This document shows positions 41,771-49,958 of a stretch of DNA of 64,000 bases, one piece after another. The stretch is taken from assembly GCF_002024165.1 (NCBI RefSeq), contig NZ_MWQN01000001.1:2356001-2420000 (forward strand), written 5' to 3'. The stretch is from Embleya scabrispora. Its GTDB lineage: Bacteria; Actinomycetota; Actinomycetes; Streptomycetales; Streptomycetaceae. The notes under the pieces are model-generated. The model did not search any database, had not been told where the DNA came from, and was given only the letters and a program-made list of their open reading frames with translations. A program made the translations under genes and the position numbers. Positions within the stretch are counted from its first letter, which is position 1. Each line of letters starts with the position of its first letter.

Positions 41771-42805
41771 CTACAGCGAGTCGTACATGTCCTTCGCCAC
41801 ATCACCCAGATAGGGCCCGGTCATCGTCCGCGACCCGGGGGTGGTCACCCCGAGCGAGACGTTGCTGACCAGCCGCAACCGCCCGTCCACCTCGGTGAAC
41901 CAGCCGCCACCGGAGGACCCCCCGGTCATCGTGCAGCCCATCCACAACATGTCCGGCTGCGGCCAGCCGTCCTCGCGGAAGTCCGTGGTGGGCGACGAGC
42001 ACGTGTAGAGCGCGGTGCCGTCATAGGGGGTGTCACCCGGATAGCCGAACGACTGCACGCGAAGATGCCGGGGAGCGTTCCAGTACACGTCCGCCCCGGG
42101 CCCCACCGCGTCCTCCAGGGTCCTGCCCCCGCGCGAGTCGACGATGAAGGCGCCGTAGTCGTACGGCGACGCGCTCGCGTCCTTGCCGTTCGGATCCGCG
42201 TTCTGCGCCCAGTGGTTGCTCACCGTGGTGCGCCGCGCCGGCCACCGCCCGTACGGTTCGCGCTCGGCCTGGGTGCGGCCCGCGCCGTTGTACCCGGGGA
42301 CGAAGGTGACCCGGTCGTAGAAGTCCCCGTCGCGCCCGCCGTGCAGGCAGTGCGCCGCCGTCCACACCATGTTGCCGCTCGGGTGGTGCACCACGGTGCC
42401 GCTGCACTCGGCGACGCCCTCGGGCGTCCGGAAGAAGATCTTGCCGCGTATCGCCACCTCGGGCCGGGTGTACGGCGAGGACACCCGGCGCGCCTCGATG
42501 GTCGGCGGTTGCCGGTAGTCCGCGGCGGGGCTCTGCTCTTCCCGGTCGGGCAGCTGCGGTGCCGGCTGACCCGGCGTGATCTCCGCGCCGCGCGGCTTGG
42601 CCTCGTCCTGCCGGTCCTTGTCCCAGAAGCCCCGGGTGTCCTCGACGTCGCTGTCGCTGTACTGCCTGGAGTTCATCGCCTGCGTGCGCCCGGCCTCGAC
42701 CGCCAGGGTGCCGCTCAGCACCAGGCCCACCAGCGTGACCAGCACGCCGGCGAACACCGACACGGTGACGATGAGGTTCTTGTTGTGTGTAGTACCCGGT
42801 TGCAT
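41771..42805 (-). CDS. Membrane-anchored trypsin-like serine protease
   Basis: A 344-residue protein with an N-terminal signal anchor (about residues 11-35), a charged linker, and a chymotrypsin-fold domain from about 105. Catalytic residues are His152 (VWTAAHCLHGG), Asp in YDYGAFIVD (about residue 200) and Ser in MTGGSSGGGW (about 299). Paired cysteines suggest disulfides outside the membrane. The ATG at 42805 was chosen over a longer frame. The natural substrate is unknown. It lies in an envelope-related run with PspC and AfsQ genes. Confidence 0.85.
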   Translation of the reverse strand: MQPGTTHNKNLIVTVSVFAGVLVTLVGLVLSGTLAVEAGRTQAMNSRQYSDSDVEDTRGFWDKDRQDEAKPRGAEITPGQPAPQLPDREEQSPAADYRQPPTIEARRVSSPYTRPEVAIRGKIFFRTPEGVAECSGTVVHHPSGNMVWTAAHCLHGGRDGDFYDRVTFVPGYNGAGRTQAEREPYGRWPARRTTVSNHWAQNADPNGKDASASPYDYGAFIVDSRGGRTLEDAVGPGADVYWNAPRHLRVQSFGYPGDTPYDGTALYTCSSPTTDFREDGWPQPDMLWMGCTMTGGSSGGGWFTEVDGRLRLVSNVSLGVTTPGSRTMTGPYLGDVAKDMYDSL

Positions 42806-42938
42806 GTCCCCGCCCCCCGACCGAGCGCCCGGCCCGGAGCCTCTCGGTCCCATCGGACCGCCCGATCGACCTGCCCGACCTTCCGTTGATCGGATGATAG
42901 GCGCCGGCACGACCGGGGCGGGCGGCGTCCCGGTGGGC

Positions 42939-43133
42939 TCAGTCCTCGGGAAGCAGGATCCACAGCGCGATGTAGAGCAGGAACTGCGGACCCGGCAGCA
43001 GGCAGGAGAGCAGGAATGCCACCCGCACGGTGGTGGGCGACCAGCCCCAACGGCGGGCGATGCCGGCACAGACGCCGGCGATCCGGCGGCCGTGGCGCGG
43101 GCGGGCGAGCCTGGGAGCGGTGATGGTGCTCAT
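42939..43133 (-). CDS. PspC-domain protein
   Basis: A 64-residue PspC-type membrane protein: RRIAGVCAGIARRWGWSPTTVRVAF followed by one or two hydrophobic stretches ending ALWILLPED. PspC domains are linked to envelope-stress signalling. It follows the AfsQ operon and its lipoprotein on the same strand, 96 bp after the lipoprotein stop. Confidence 0.9.
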   Translation of the reverse strand: MSTITAPRLARPRHGRRIAGVCAGIARRWGWSPTTVRVAFLLSCLLPGPQFLLYIALWILLPED

Positions 43134-43229
43134 GACGGTCCTCCTCGATCCGGCGACGTCGGGAACGTCGCCGTCCTTCGAAGGTAGGCCGGTCCCGGCC
43201 CGGGCACATCCGCCGCAGGACCCGGCCGG

Positions 43230-43910
43230 TCATCCGCCCTGGGGAGTAAGGGTCTTCCCGGAGGGGCGGGCGCCCTGCGGCCAGTCCTTCTCGAACGCCG
43301 ACGGCGGGCCGCTGGGCTTGGTGCCGATCGTCGGGGCCGCCGTGCTCTTGCGGCTGATGTCGAGATAGCTCTCGCACCGGTACTGCTCGGGCGCGGTGCG
43401 TCTGCCCGCGAGCAGCACCGTGTTGCCCCCGGACGCGCTCTGCAGCGTGCAGACCACCTGGCCGAGCGCGATGGTGGCCAGCGCGGCCAGCGGCGCGTCC
43501 AGCCGGAACAGGGTCGGCGGATCGCCCTCGCGCCGATCCGCCGCGACCAGGCCGCCGGCCGGCAGCGCGGTGGTGTACCCGTCCAGCGCCTCGGCGTCGT
43601 TGGGGCCCAGATGCAGTTCCTCCAGGAGCTGGTTGACCTGATCGGTGCGCGGCCGGTCCGGGACCGCCTCGCTCGGTCGCAGCTGGAGCCGGCCGGCCCT
43701 GGGCAGGGCCTGGAGCCGGTTGTCCTTCACCAGATACACGATGTGCCGCTCCGAGCCCGGCAGCTGGTTCTGTACGGACGGCGCGGTCCGGTTGGCCGGC
43801 TTCCCGGCGCCGACCGGCCCCTCGGTCGGTCGGATCCCGCAGGAGGTGAGCGCGGCGAGCACGCCGGTGGTCGCGAGGATCGCGATCGGAAGCCGCCGCC
43901 CGGATCTCAA
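43230..43910 (-). CDS. Lipoprotein of the AfsQ operon
   Basis: A 226-residue lipoprotein with a signal peptide and lipobox LTSC (Cys24). The mature domain (about 55-180) has the beta-rich look of GerM/sporulation-type sensor domains (ERHIVYLVKDNRLQALPR). Its start overlaps the kinase stop by four bases (ATGA), so it is coupled to afsQ2. It likely modulates the sensor kinase from outside, by analogy with other accessory lipoproteins; that is inference. Confidence 0.85.
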   Translation of the reverse strand: MRSGRRLPIAILATTGVLAALTSCGIRPTEGPVGAGKPANRTAPSVQNQLPGSERHIVYLVKDNRLQALPRAGRLQLRPSEAVPDRPRTDQVNQLLEELHLGPNDAEALDGYTTALPAGGLVAADRREGDPPTLFRLDAPLAALATIALGQVVCTLQSASGGNTVLLAGRRTAPEQYRCESYLDISRKSTAAPTIGTKPSGPPSAFEKDWPQGARPSGKTLTPQGG

Positions 43911-45580
43911 CGCACGCCTCCTCGCTCGTCCCTGCCACCGGACGAGACATCACCGAGATCCGCGTCGGCCCGTTCGGCCCGAGCGGTACGACCGCTGTGT
44001 TCGGCGTCCTCGGCTTCGAGGTCGGCATGCACCCCGTCGTCCTCGACACCCTCGTCCGGGTCGATTATCTCTTCGAGCTGCGGCGGCACCAGCGGCAGGC
44101 GCAGTGTGAACTTCGCCCCACCGCCGGGCATGTTCGACGCGAACGCGGTCCCGCCGTGGATGCGCGCGTTCTCCATCACGATGGACAGGCCCAGACCGCT
44201 GCCCTCGGAGCGGGCCCGCGAGCTGTCGGCCTTGTAGAAGCGGTCGAACACGTGCGGCAGTACGTCCTCGGGGATGCCCGGACCGGTGTCGGAGACGTCG
44301 ATCACCAGGTCCTCCTCGATCGGCGAGTCGATCAGGCCGGGCACCGCGAGGCGCGGCTCGCGGTGGATCTCCACGGTCACCGGGGAGCCGCCGTGTCGCA
44401 GCGCGTTGCCGACCAGGTTGGAGACCATCACGTCCAGTCGGCGCGGGTCCACCCGGGCCAGGATGCCGCGCGGGGCCCGCAGGTCCACCGCGTCCATCCA
44501 GGCCCGCGCGTCCAGGCACGCGGTGACCAGGTCGGTGATGTCCACCTCGTCGGCCACCAGCGCGGCGGTGCCCGCGTCGAAGCGGGAGACCTCCATCAGG
44601 TCCTCGACCAGTGTGGCGAGGCGTTCGATCTCGGCGACCACCAGGCGCGCGGCCGGCGCGCCCTGCTCGCCGAGGCTGTCCGCCTCCTCCTCGAGCAGTT
44701 CGCTGACCGCGGTCATCGCCGCGAGCGGGGTGCGCAGCTCGTGGGAGACGTCGGCGACGAAGCGGCGCGAGGAGGACTCCAGGGCGCGCAGTTCGGCGAC
44801 GCTGCGCTCCAGCTTCTCCGCGGCGTCGTTGAAGGTCCGGGACAGGTCGGCGAGTTCGTCCGAACCGCGCACGTCGAGCCGGGTGTCCAGGCGCCCCGCG
44901 CCCAACTCGCGCGCGGCGAAGCCGAGTCGGCGCACCGGGCGCAGGATGTGCCGGGCGGCGAACAGCGCGACCACCGCCGCCGCGCCGAGCGCGAGCAGGG
45001 TGCCCACGATCAGGTAGCGGGCCAGCGAGTTGAGGTCGGCCTGTTCGTCCTTGAGCGACTTGAACATGTAGCCGGTGGGGCCGTTGGGCACCACCCGGGT
45101 GCCGCCGACCAGATACGGCTGTCCGTCGATGTCGATCCGCTGGAAGTACATGTGGAAGCCGCCGTTGTCGTCGGCGGTCTGCACGGTGCGCTGAAGCTTG
45201 GCGGGTACCCGCTCCAGCGGGAAGCGGGAGGGGTTGGAGGCGACCGGGCGACCGTCGGCACCGACCAGGACCACCGAGTAGCCGAAGCTGCTCTCCCGCA
45301 TCTGGTCCACGGCGGGCCCCAGGTCGGCCTGGTCCGGATTCTCCCGCAGTCCGGCCGAGACCCGGCCGAGGTTGTCCCGGAACTCGGTCAGTACCGAGTC
45401 CTGCGCGCGCTCCAGCACGGCGTTGCGGGTCAGCCAGTAGGCGATGCCGGAGGCGGCCACCGCCGCGATCAGCGCGACCAGCGCGAACGCGACGAGCACC
45501 CGAAATCGCAACGAACGCAGCTTCAGGGTCGGGGCGACCCGTCGGACGAACCTGCGGACGAGGGGCGGACGGGCCGTCAC
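43907..45580 (-). CDS. afsQ2: Sensor histidine kinase AfsQ2
   Basis: A 557-residue membrane kinase. TM1 is about residues 28-50, an extracellular sensor follows to about 188, TM2 is about 189-209, then a HAMP domain (about 210-265). The phosphorylated His280 (DVSHELRTPL) is followed by an ATPase domain with N box SNLVGNALRHGG, G1 DTGPGIP and G2 GSGLGLSIV. The acidic C-terminal tail (about 505-557) is long. The GTG at 45580 overlaps the regulator stop (GTGA). It pairs with AfsQ1, which in S. coelicolor controls antibiotic and nitrogen genes. Confidence 0.93.
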   Translation of the reverse strand: MTARPPLVRRFVRRVAPTLKLRSLRFRVLVAFALVALIAAVAASGIAYWLTRNAVLERAQDSVLTEFRDNLGRVSAGLRENPDQADLGPAVDQMRESSFGYSVVLVGADGRPVASNPSRFPLERVPAKLQRTVQTADDNGGFHMYFQRIDIDGQPYLVGGTRVVPNGPTGYMFKSLKDEQADLNSLARYLIVGTLLALGAAAVVALFAARHILRPVRRLGFAARELGAGRLDTRLDVRGSDELADLSRTFNDAAEKLERSVAELRALESSSRRFVADVSHELRTPLAAMTAVSELLEEEADSLGEQGAPAARLVVAEIERLATLVEDLMEVSRFDAGTAALVADEVDITDLVTACLDARAWMDAVDLRAPRGILARVDPRRLDVMVSNLVGNALRHGGSPVTVEIHREPRLAVPGLIDSPIEEDLVIDVSDTGPGIPEDVLPHVFDRFYKADSSRARSEGSGLGLSIVMENARIHGGTAFASNMPGGGAKFTLRLPLVPPQLEEIIDPDEGVEDDGVHADLEAEDAEHSGRTARAERADADLGDVSSGGRDERGGVR

Positions 45581-46263
45581 TGGGGCGGATCGAGGCGGTA
45601 ACCGACGCCTCGGACAGTGCGGATGAGCGTCGGCGCGGACGGGGTCTGCTCCACCTTGGCGCGCAGCCGCTGCACGCACGCGTCGACCAGGCGCGAGTCA
45701 CCGAGGTAGTCGTGCTCCCACACCAGGCGAAGCAGTTGCTGGCGGGACAGTGCCTGGCCCGGGCGCCGACTCAGCTCGACCAGCAGGCGCAGCTCGGTCG
45801 GGGTGAGCTGAAGCTCCTCGCCGGCCTTGGTCACCGTCATCGCGTTGCGATCGACGACCAGGTCGCCGAACACCGACGCGTCGGACACCTCGCGCTCGCC
45901 GCGGCGCAGCACCGCGCGGATCCGGGCGTCCAGCACCCGCGGCTGCACGGGCTTGACCACGTAGTCGTCGGCGCCGGACTCCAGGCCGACCACCACGTCG
46001 ATGTCGTCGTTGCGCGCGGTCAACAGGATGATCGGCAGCGAGTCGGTGCGGCGGATCCGCCGGCACACCTCGAACCCGTCGATGCCCGGGAGCATCACGT
46101 CGAGCACGATCAGGTCGGGACGCTGCTCGCGCCACCGCTCCAGACCGGCCTCACCGGTGGCCGCGGTGACCACGCGATGGCCCTGGCGCCCCAGGGCGAG
46201 TTCGAGTCCGGTGCGTACGGACTCGTCATCCTCGATAAGCAGCAGGTAGGGCACGCAGGCCAT
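45577..46263 (-). CDS. afsQ1: Response regulator AfsQ1 (OmpR family)
   Basis: A 228-residue two-domain regulator. The receiver has acidic pocket IEDDES, phospho-acceptor Asp55 (LIVLDVMLPG) and the conserved Lys in VVKPVQ. The winged-helix DNA-binding domain (about 130-228) has LTPTELRLLVELSRRPG and RTVRGVGYRLD. The sequence closely matches remembered S. coelicolor AfsQ1. The ATG at 46263 lacks a clear ribosome site. It is divergent from sigQ, as in S. coelicolor. Confidence 0.93.
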   Translation of the reverse strand: MACVPYLLLIEDDESVRTGLELALGRQGHRVVTAATGEAGLERWREQRPDLIVLDVMLPGIDGFEVCRRIRRTDSLPIILLTARNDDIDVVVGLESGADDYVVKPVQPRVLDARIRAVLRRGEREVSDASVFGDLVVDRNAMTVTKAGEELQLTPTELRLLVELSRRPGQALSRQQLLRLVWEHDYLGDSRLVDACVQRLRAKVEQTPSAPTLIRTVRGVGYRLDPPQ

Positions 46264-46340
46264 TGTGTCTGACGTCACGGCTGGGAAGAACACGGGGAGC
46301 CCCCTTCCGGTTCGCCGCCCGAGGTCGCTGTTGCATACCT

Positions 46341-46356
46341 GTGACAGCTCGCCGAC
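46341..46356. promoter_or_regulatory. Candidate AfsQ1 binding site
   Basis: GTGAC-AGCTCG-CCGAC resembles the GTnAC-n6-GTnAC pattern described for AfsQ1, with the second half degenerate. It lies midway between afsQ1 and sigQ, where AfsQ1 acts in S. coelicolor. Another GTCAC lies at 46275-46279. Confidence 0.4.
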
Positions 46357-46420
46357 CTGACGATGAAGCCCGCCCAGCAGTCTGTACATCGTGAACGAGC
46401 GCCGAGCCGGGGGAGAAGTC

Positions 46421-47044
46421 ATGCAGACCAGGACGCAGTCGCAGGTCATCCGCAAGGACAACCGTCGTACCGTCGTCGCCCTCGCCCCGCTGCCCGGGAA
46501 CGCGCGTAGCGCCGTATGCACGGAGAGTGTCGACGACGAGTTCACGGCGTACGTCAGGGAGCGCCGGTCGGCGCTGTTCGCCACCGCGTACCACCTCACC
46601 GGTGACCGCAACGAGGCCGAGGACCTGTTGCAGAGCGCGCTGATGAGCACGTACCAGGCGTGGGGTCGGATCCAGGACAAGGCCGCGCTCGGCGGCTACC
46701 TGCGGCGGACGATGACCAACCTGCACATATCCGCCTGGCGGCGGCGCCGGATCAACGAGTACCCCTCGGAGGAGCTGCCCGAGCGTCCGGACGGTTCGGA
46801 CTCGATGGGCGACACCGAGCTGCGCGCGGTGTTGTGGCGGGCGCTGGCCAAGCTGCCCGAGCCGCAGCGCACGATGCTGGTGCTGCGCTACTACGAGGGT
46901 CGGACCGACCCCGAGGTGGCCGAGGTGCTGGGGTGCAGCGTCGGCACGGTCAAGTCGAGCATCTGGCGCGCGCTGCGCCGACTGCGCGAAGACGACGCGC
47001 TGAGCTTCGGCGCGGACGAGGCCTTCGCCGAGCTGGTCGCCTGA
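46421..47044 (+). CDS. sigQ: ECF-type RNA polymerase sigma factor SigQ
   Basis: A 207-residue SigE-family ECF factor. Region 2 is about residues 45-115 (LFATAYHLTGDRNEAEDLLQ; YQAWGRI) and region 4 about 140-195 (LPEPQRTMLVLRYYEG; SVGTVKSSIWRALRRL). The ATG at 46421 has a GGGGGAG site; a GTG at 46391 is a weaker alternative. Divergent placement from afsQ1-afsQ2 identifies it as the sigQ counterpart. No anti-sigma gene is adjacent. Confidence 0.9.
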   Translation: MQTRTQSQVIRKDNRRTVVALAPLPGNARSAVCTESVDDEFTAYVRERRSALFATAYHLTGDRNEAEDLLQSALMSTYQAWGRIQDKAALGGYLRRTMTNLHISAWRRRRINEYPSEELPERPDGSDSMGDTELRAVLWRALAKLPEPQRTMLVLRYYEGRTDPEVAEVLGCSVGTVKSSIWRALRRLREDDALSFGADEAFAELVA

Positions 47045-47398
47045 GCGCACCGCTCTTCTCGCTTCTCCGCGCTTTTGGTGCCCGGCCGGGTGCGGTCGCT
47101 CGCTCGCGTGCGGCTTCCGGTCCCGCCGCTGTCCTTCCACTGTGCAGTTGTTCCGCGTTCGTGCGGTTGTCCGTGTCGTCGTCCACATGGCCGGCGGCCG
47201 GGTCGATCCCGTTCGCTCCCCCGGTCATGTCGGTCTCATCGGCAGGGACGGCGATGGGGCTGTGACGGTTCCGTCGAATTTCCGTCGGGTTCGATGCGGA
47301 TCCGGGACATCGGCGCGCGGGGCGCCGAATTGCGTTCGGCGTAGTCGAGTGGCTACGTTGCGTGGTCAAGCCCCAGTCGACCGGGAAGGGCCACCCCC
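47045..47398. other. 354-bp gap after sigQ, no gene seen
   Basis: No convincing frame, hairpin or palindrome was found. The stretch is T-richer on the plus strand than its surroundings (many CGTT and TCGT). The open frame on the opposite strand is low-complexity and was rejected. The promoter of the secreted-protein gene should lie at its right end. Confidence 0.4.
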
Positions 47399-47731
47399 AT
47401 GTCCTCCGTTCTCCGCACCGTGATCGCCGCGACCTCCCTCGGCGCCGCCGCCACGTTCGGCCTCGCCGGGAGCGCCACGGCGTCGGTCCTCGCGCCCGAG
47501 GCGCTGTCGCGGCCCGACGTGGCCGCGGCCGGCACCGGTGCCGGCGCCGCGACCGAGGCGGTACTCGGCGTCGTACAGCGCGCGCAACTCAATCCGATGA
47601 ACGGCGGCGGCCTGAACCCGCTGTCCAACAGCGTCGGCACCGACGTCGGCGACATGCCGGTCGGCTCCGACATGGTCACCGGCGACCTGGCCCGGGGCAT
47701 GACCGTGCAGCAGGCCCTCGACAAGCTCTGA
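47399..47731 (+). CDS. Small secreted protein, unknown function
   Basis: A 110-residue protein with a signal peptide (VLRTVIAATSLGAAATFGLAG, cleavage near SATAS, about residue 28). The mature region contains RAQLNPMNGGGLNPLSN and SVGTDVGDMPVGSDM. It resembles the secreted protein at 41182-41607. The ATG at 47399 follows a GGGAAGGG site. It is possibly an abundant streptomycete exported protein; no function is assigned. Confidence 0.7.
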   Translation: MSSVLRTVIAATSLGAAATFGLAGSATASVLAPEALSRPDVAAAGTGAGAATEAVLGVVQRAQLNPMNGGGLNPLSNSVGTDVGDMPVGSDMVTGDLARGMTVQQALDKL

Positions 47732-47837
47732 GTCGTCCGCGTCGGCCGCCGGGCGCCGCCCCCGGGGGCACTCTCCCGCCGCAGCGCCGAGGCCCGTCTA
47801 CCCTGAGCCGCGAACACGGCCACGGGGAGGCATTCGG

Positions 47838-48530
47838 ATGCGGCGGGAAACGGATCGTCTGCGGGAGCCGGCGGCATGGGCGCTGGTCGGTTTTCTGGCA
47901 CTGCGGTTGGCGGTCGACGCGCTGCGCGTCCTGTTCGGCGTCGGATCGGGCGTGGACGGCTTTCGGGCGCGCGCCTACGGCGGCCAGTCGACGCTGCTCG
48001 ACGCCCTCGCTCCGGTGCTGCTCGCCGCCGCGGTGCTCCTGGTGACCCATGCCGGACGGCCCACGCCGCACGCTCGGGCGATCACCCGAACGGCGCTCGG
48101 GGTGCTCGCCGTACAGGGGATCGTGGGGCTCACCGCGGCCCTGGGCGCACTCGCCTACGACGGCGGCGGCTTCGCCCACATCCCGGCCGGGGCGCGGGTG
48201 GAACAGAGCGCGCTGAACGTGGGCGTGCTCGTGTTGTTCGCGCTGTGCGCCTACTTCCTGATCGTGGTGCTCGGCGCGCCGAGCCCGCCGACGGTCACCC
48301 GCGGCCGCTCGCTACCGCCGCAGGAGTGGCCCTCGTACGGACAGGACGCGACCGCCGCCGGGCAGCCGGTCGCGAGCCGGCCCGCGCCGACCGGGCAGTA
48401 TCCGGCGACCGGGGCGCACACCGCCGCCACGACCGCCGTCGACGCCGGCTCGACCGGCGGGACGGCCGCGATGCCTCCGCGACCGACGGCCCCGCCGCCC
48501 GTACAGGCTCCCGGGCGGACCGACGCGTGA
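47838..48530 (+). CDS. Integral membrane protein with Pro/Thr-rich tail
   Basis: A 230-residue protein with four hydrophobic segments (about residues 12-32, 51-70, 84-108 and 124-148) and a disordered Ala/Pro/Thr-rich C-terminal tail. A GGGGAGG site precedes the ATG. Its TGA overlaps the GTG of the next gene (GTGA), so the two are translationally coupled. No family is recognised. Confidence 0.75.
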   Translation: MRRETDRLREPAAWALVGFLALRLAVDALRVLFGVGSGVDGFRARAYGGQSTLLDALAPVLLAAAVLLVTHAGRPTPHARAITRTALGVLAVQGIVGLTAALGALAYDGGGFAHIPAGARVEQSALNVGVLVLFALCAYFLIVVLGAPSPPTVTRGRSLPPQEWPSYGQDATAAGQPVASRPAPTGQYPATGAHTAATTAVDAGSTGGTAAMPPRPTAPPPVQAPGRTDA

Positions 48531-49549
48531 GCGCCGGAGTCGGGACGGAACCGGCGGAGGGCATCCCCGCGCCGCCTCGACTGTGGCGGTCGCGCCGCCG
48601 GTTGCGCGCCCTCGGGCGCGGTGTGGTCGGCCTGCTCTTCGCCGGCGCCGTGCTGGTGACCGGTGCCCGGCTGCTCGTCTTCGACGCGATGTGGCCGGTC
48701 GCGATCGTCACGGTGTTCGCCCCCTACGCGGCGGCGGCCTCGGTGGTCGTGTTGCTCGGGGCGGCCCTGGTGCGGATGCGGATCACCCTGCTCGTCGCGC
48801 TGGGCCTGGTGGTCGTCCACACCCTGTGGATGTTGCCGCGCCTGACCCCGGCCGGCGCACCCGCTCCGGGCGGCACCCGGATGCGGGTGATGACCGCCAA
48901 CGCCTACTTCGGCACCGCCGACGCGGCGCGGATCACCGCGCTGGTGGTCCGCGAGCGGGTGGACGTACTCGCCGTGCAGGAGTTGACCCCCGAGTCGGCG
49001 GCGGCCCTGGACCGGGCCGGACTGACCCGGGAGCTGCCGTTCGGCGCCGGTCACGCGGAGCCCGGCGCGAGCGGGCTGGCGATCTACGCACGCCGTCCGC
49101 TGACCGACGCGCGGCCGTTGCCGGAGCGGACCACGATGCCGATGCCCGGCGCCACCGTGGAGATCGACGGGCACCGGATCCGGCTCCAGGGTGTGCACAC
49201 CATCCCGCCGATGCGCGGGCAGGCCGGGAAGTGGGCGCACGACATGGACGCGCTGCGCCGCGAGGCGGAGCGCCGCACCCTGCCGACGGTGTTCCTGGGC
49301 GACTTCAACGCGACGCTCGACAACGCCTCGTTCCGCGCGCTGACCGACACCGGGCTGCGGGACGCGCACGAGGAGCGCGGGCGTGGGTTGACCCGCACCT
49401 GGCCGATGGCCCACTTCCACGGGCTGCCGCCGCTGTTCGGGATCGACCACGTGTTGGTGGCGGGCGGCATCGACGTGGTGTCGGTGTCCGAACACCGGGT
49501 GCCGCGCACCGACCACGCCGCGGTGATCGCCGAACTGGCCCTGCGCTGA
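48527..49549 (+). CDS. Membrane-anchored endonuclease/exonuclease/phosphatase-family protein
   Basis: A 340-residue protein. Three N-terminal membrane helices (about residues 32-103) precede an EEP domain with RVMTANAYFG, VQELTPES (metal Glu), VFLGDFNATLDN, FGIDHVLV and RTDHAAVIAEL, all the catalytic landmarks. The active domain would face outside, suggesting extracellular nuclease or phosphodiesterase activity. The GTG start overlaps the preceding membrane gene. The substrate is unknown. Confidence 0.88.
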   Translation: MSAGVGTEPAEGIPAPPRLWRSRRRLRALGRGVVGLLFAGAVLVTGARLLVFDAMWPVAIVTVFAPYAAAASVVVLLGAALVRMRITLLVALGLVVVHTLWMLPRLTPAGAPAPGGTRMRVMTANAYFGTADAARITALVVRERVDVLAVQELTPESAAALDRAGLTRELPFGAGHAEPGASGLAIYARRPLTDARPLPERTTMPMPGATVEIDGHRIRLQGVHTIPPMRGQAGKWAHDMDALRREAERRTLPTVFLGDFNATLDNASFRALTDTGLRDAHEERGRGLTRTWPMAHFHGLPPLFGIDHVLVAGGIDVVSVSEHRVPRTDHAAVIAELALR

Positions 49550-49693
49550 ACTGCGCCGGCGCGCGTCAAGATCCCGTCAGGAACGCCCCCACCTGCGTCG
49601 ACGCCGCGTCAAGAGGGCGGGGCGGGCGGCTTCGGGGGCCTAGCGTCGGTGTCGAGGGGCACCGTGCCTCACGCACTTTCGAGGATTGATCAC

Positions 49694-49846
49694 ATGTCCG
49701 CTCTGCTCGCCGTCTTCGCCGTCGTCGTGATCGCCCGCGTCCTGGCCACGTGGACGTTGTCCGGGTTGTTCGCCCGGCGTCCGGCCGGTTCGGCCGACCC
49801 GGCGACGGGCGGCGGCACCCGCGCCGACAGTGTGCTCGCCGCCTGA
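49694..49846 (+). CDS. Very small membrane protein
   Basis: A 50-residue protein with one N-terminal hydrophobic helix (SALLAVFAVVVIARVLATW) and a short polar tail. GAGG lies about 9 nt upstream of the ATG. It is followed by a perfect hairpin terminator. No function is recognised. Confidence 0.5.
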   Translation: MSALLAVFAVVVIARVLATWTLSGLFARRPAGSADPATGGGTRADSVLAA

Positions 49847-49874
49847 GAGCCGATCGCGCCCGACACGAAACGAA

Positions 49875-49912
49875 CGGCGGGGCCGTCACCCACGTGGGTG
49901 ACGGCCCCGCCG
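49875..49912. terminator. Perfect 38-bp palindromic hairpin
   Basis: CGGCGGGGCCGTCACCCA, then CG, then the exact inverse. The palindrome is perfect with essentially no loop. It lies between the small membrane gene and the convergent aldehyde dehydrogenase gene, and probably terminates both. Confidence 0.75.
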
Positions 49913-49958
49913 CTGCACGCGCCTTCGGAACGCGGGCCGCCGGTCCGCGAACCGCGCG

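Noticed and set aside
47045-47369. Minus-strand frame in the gap after sigQ
   Set aside because: It is Arg/Pro/Ala-rich with no ribosome site or recognisable domain and overlaps the sigQ 3' end.
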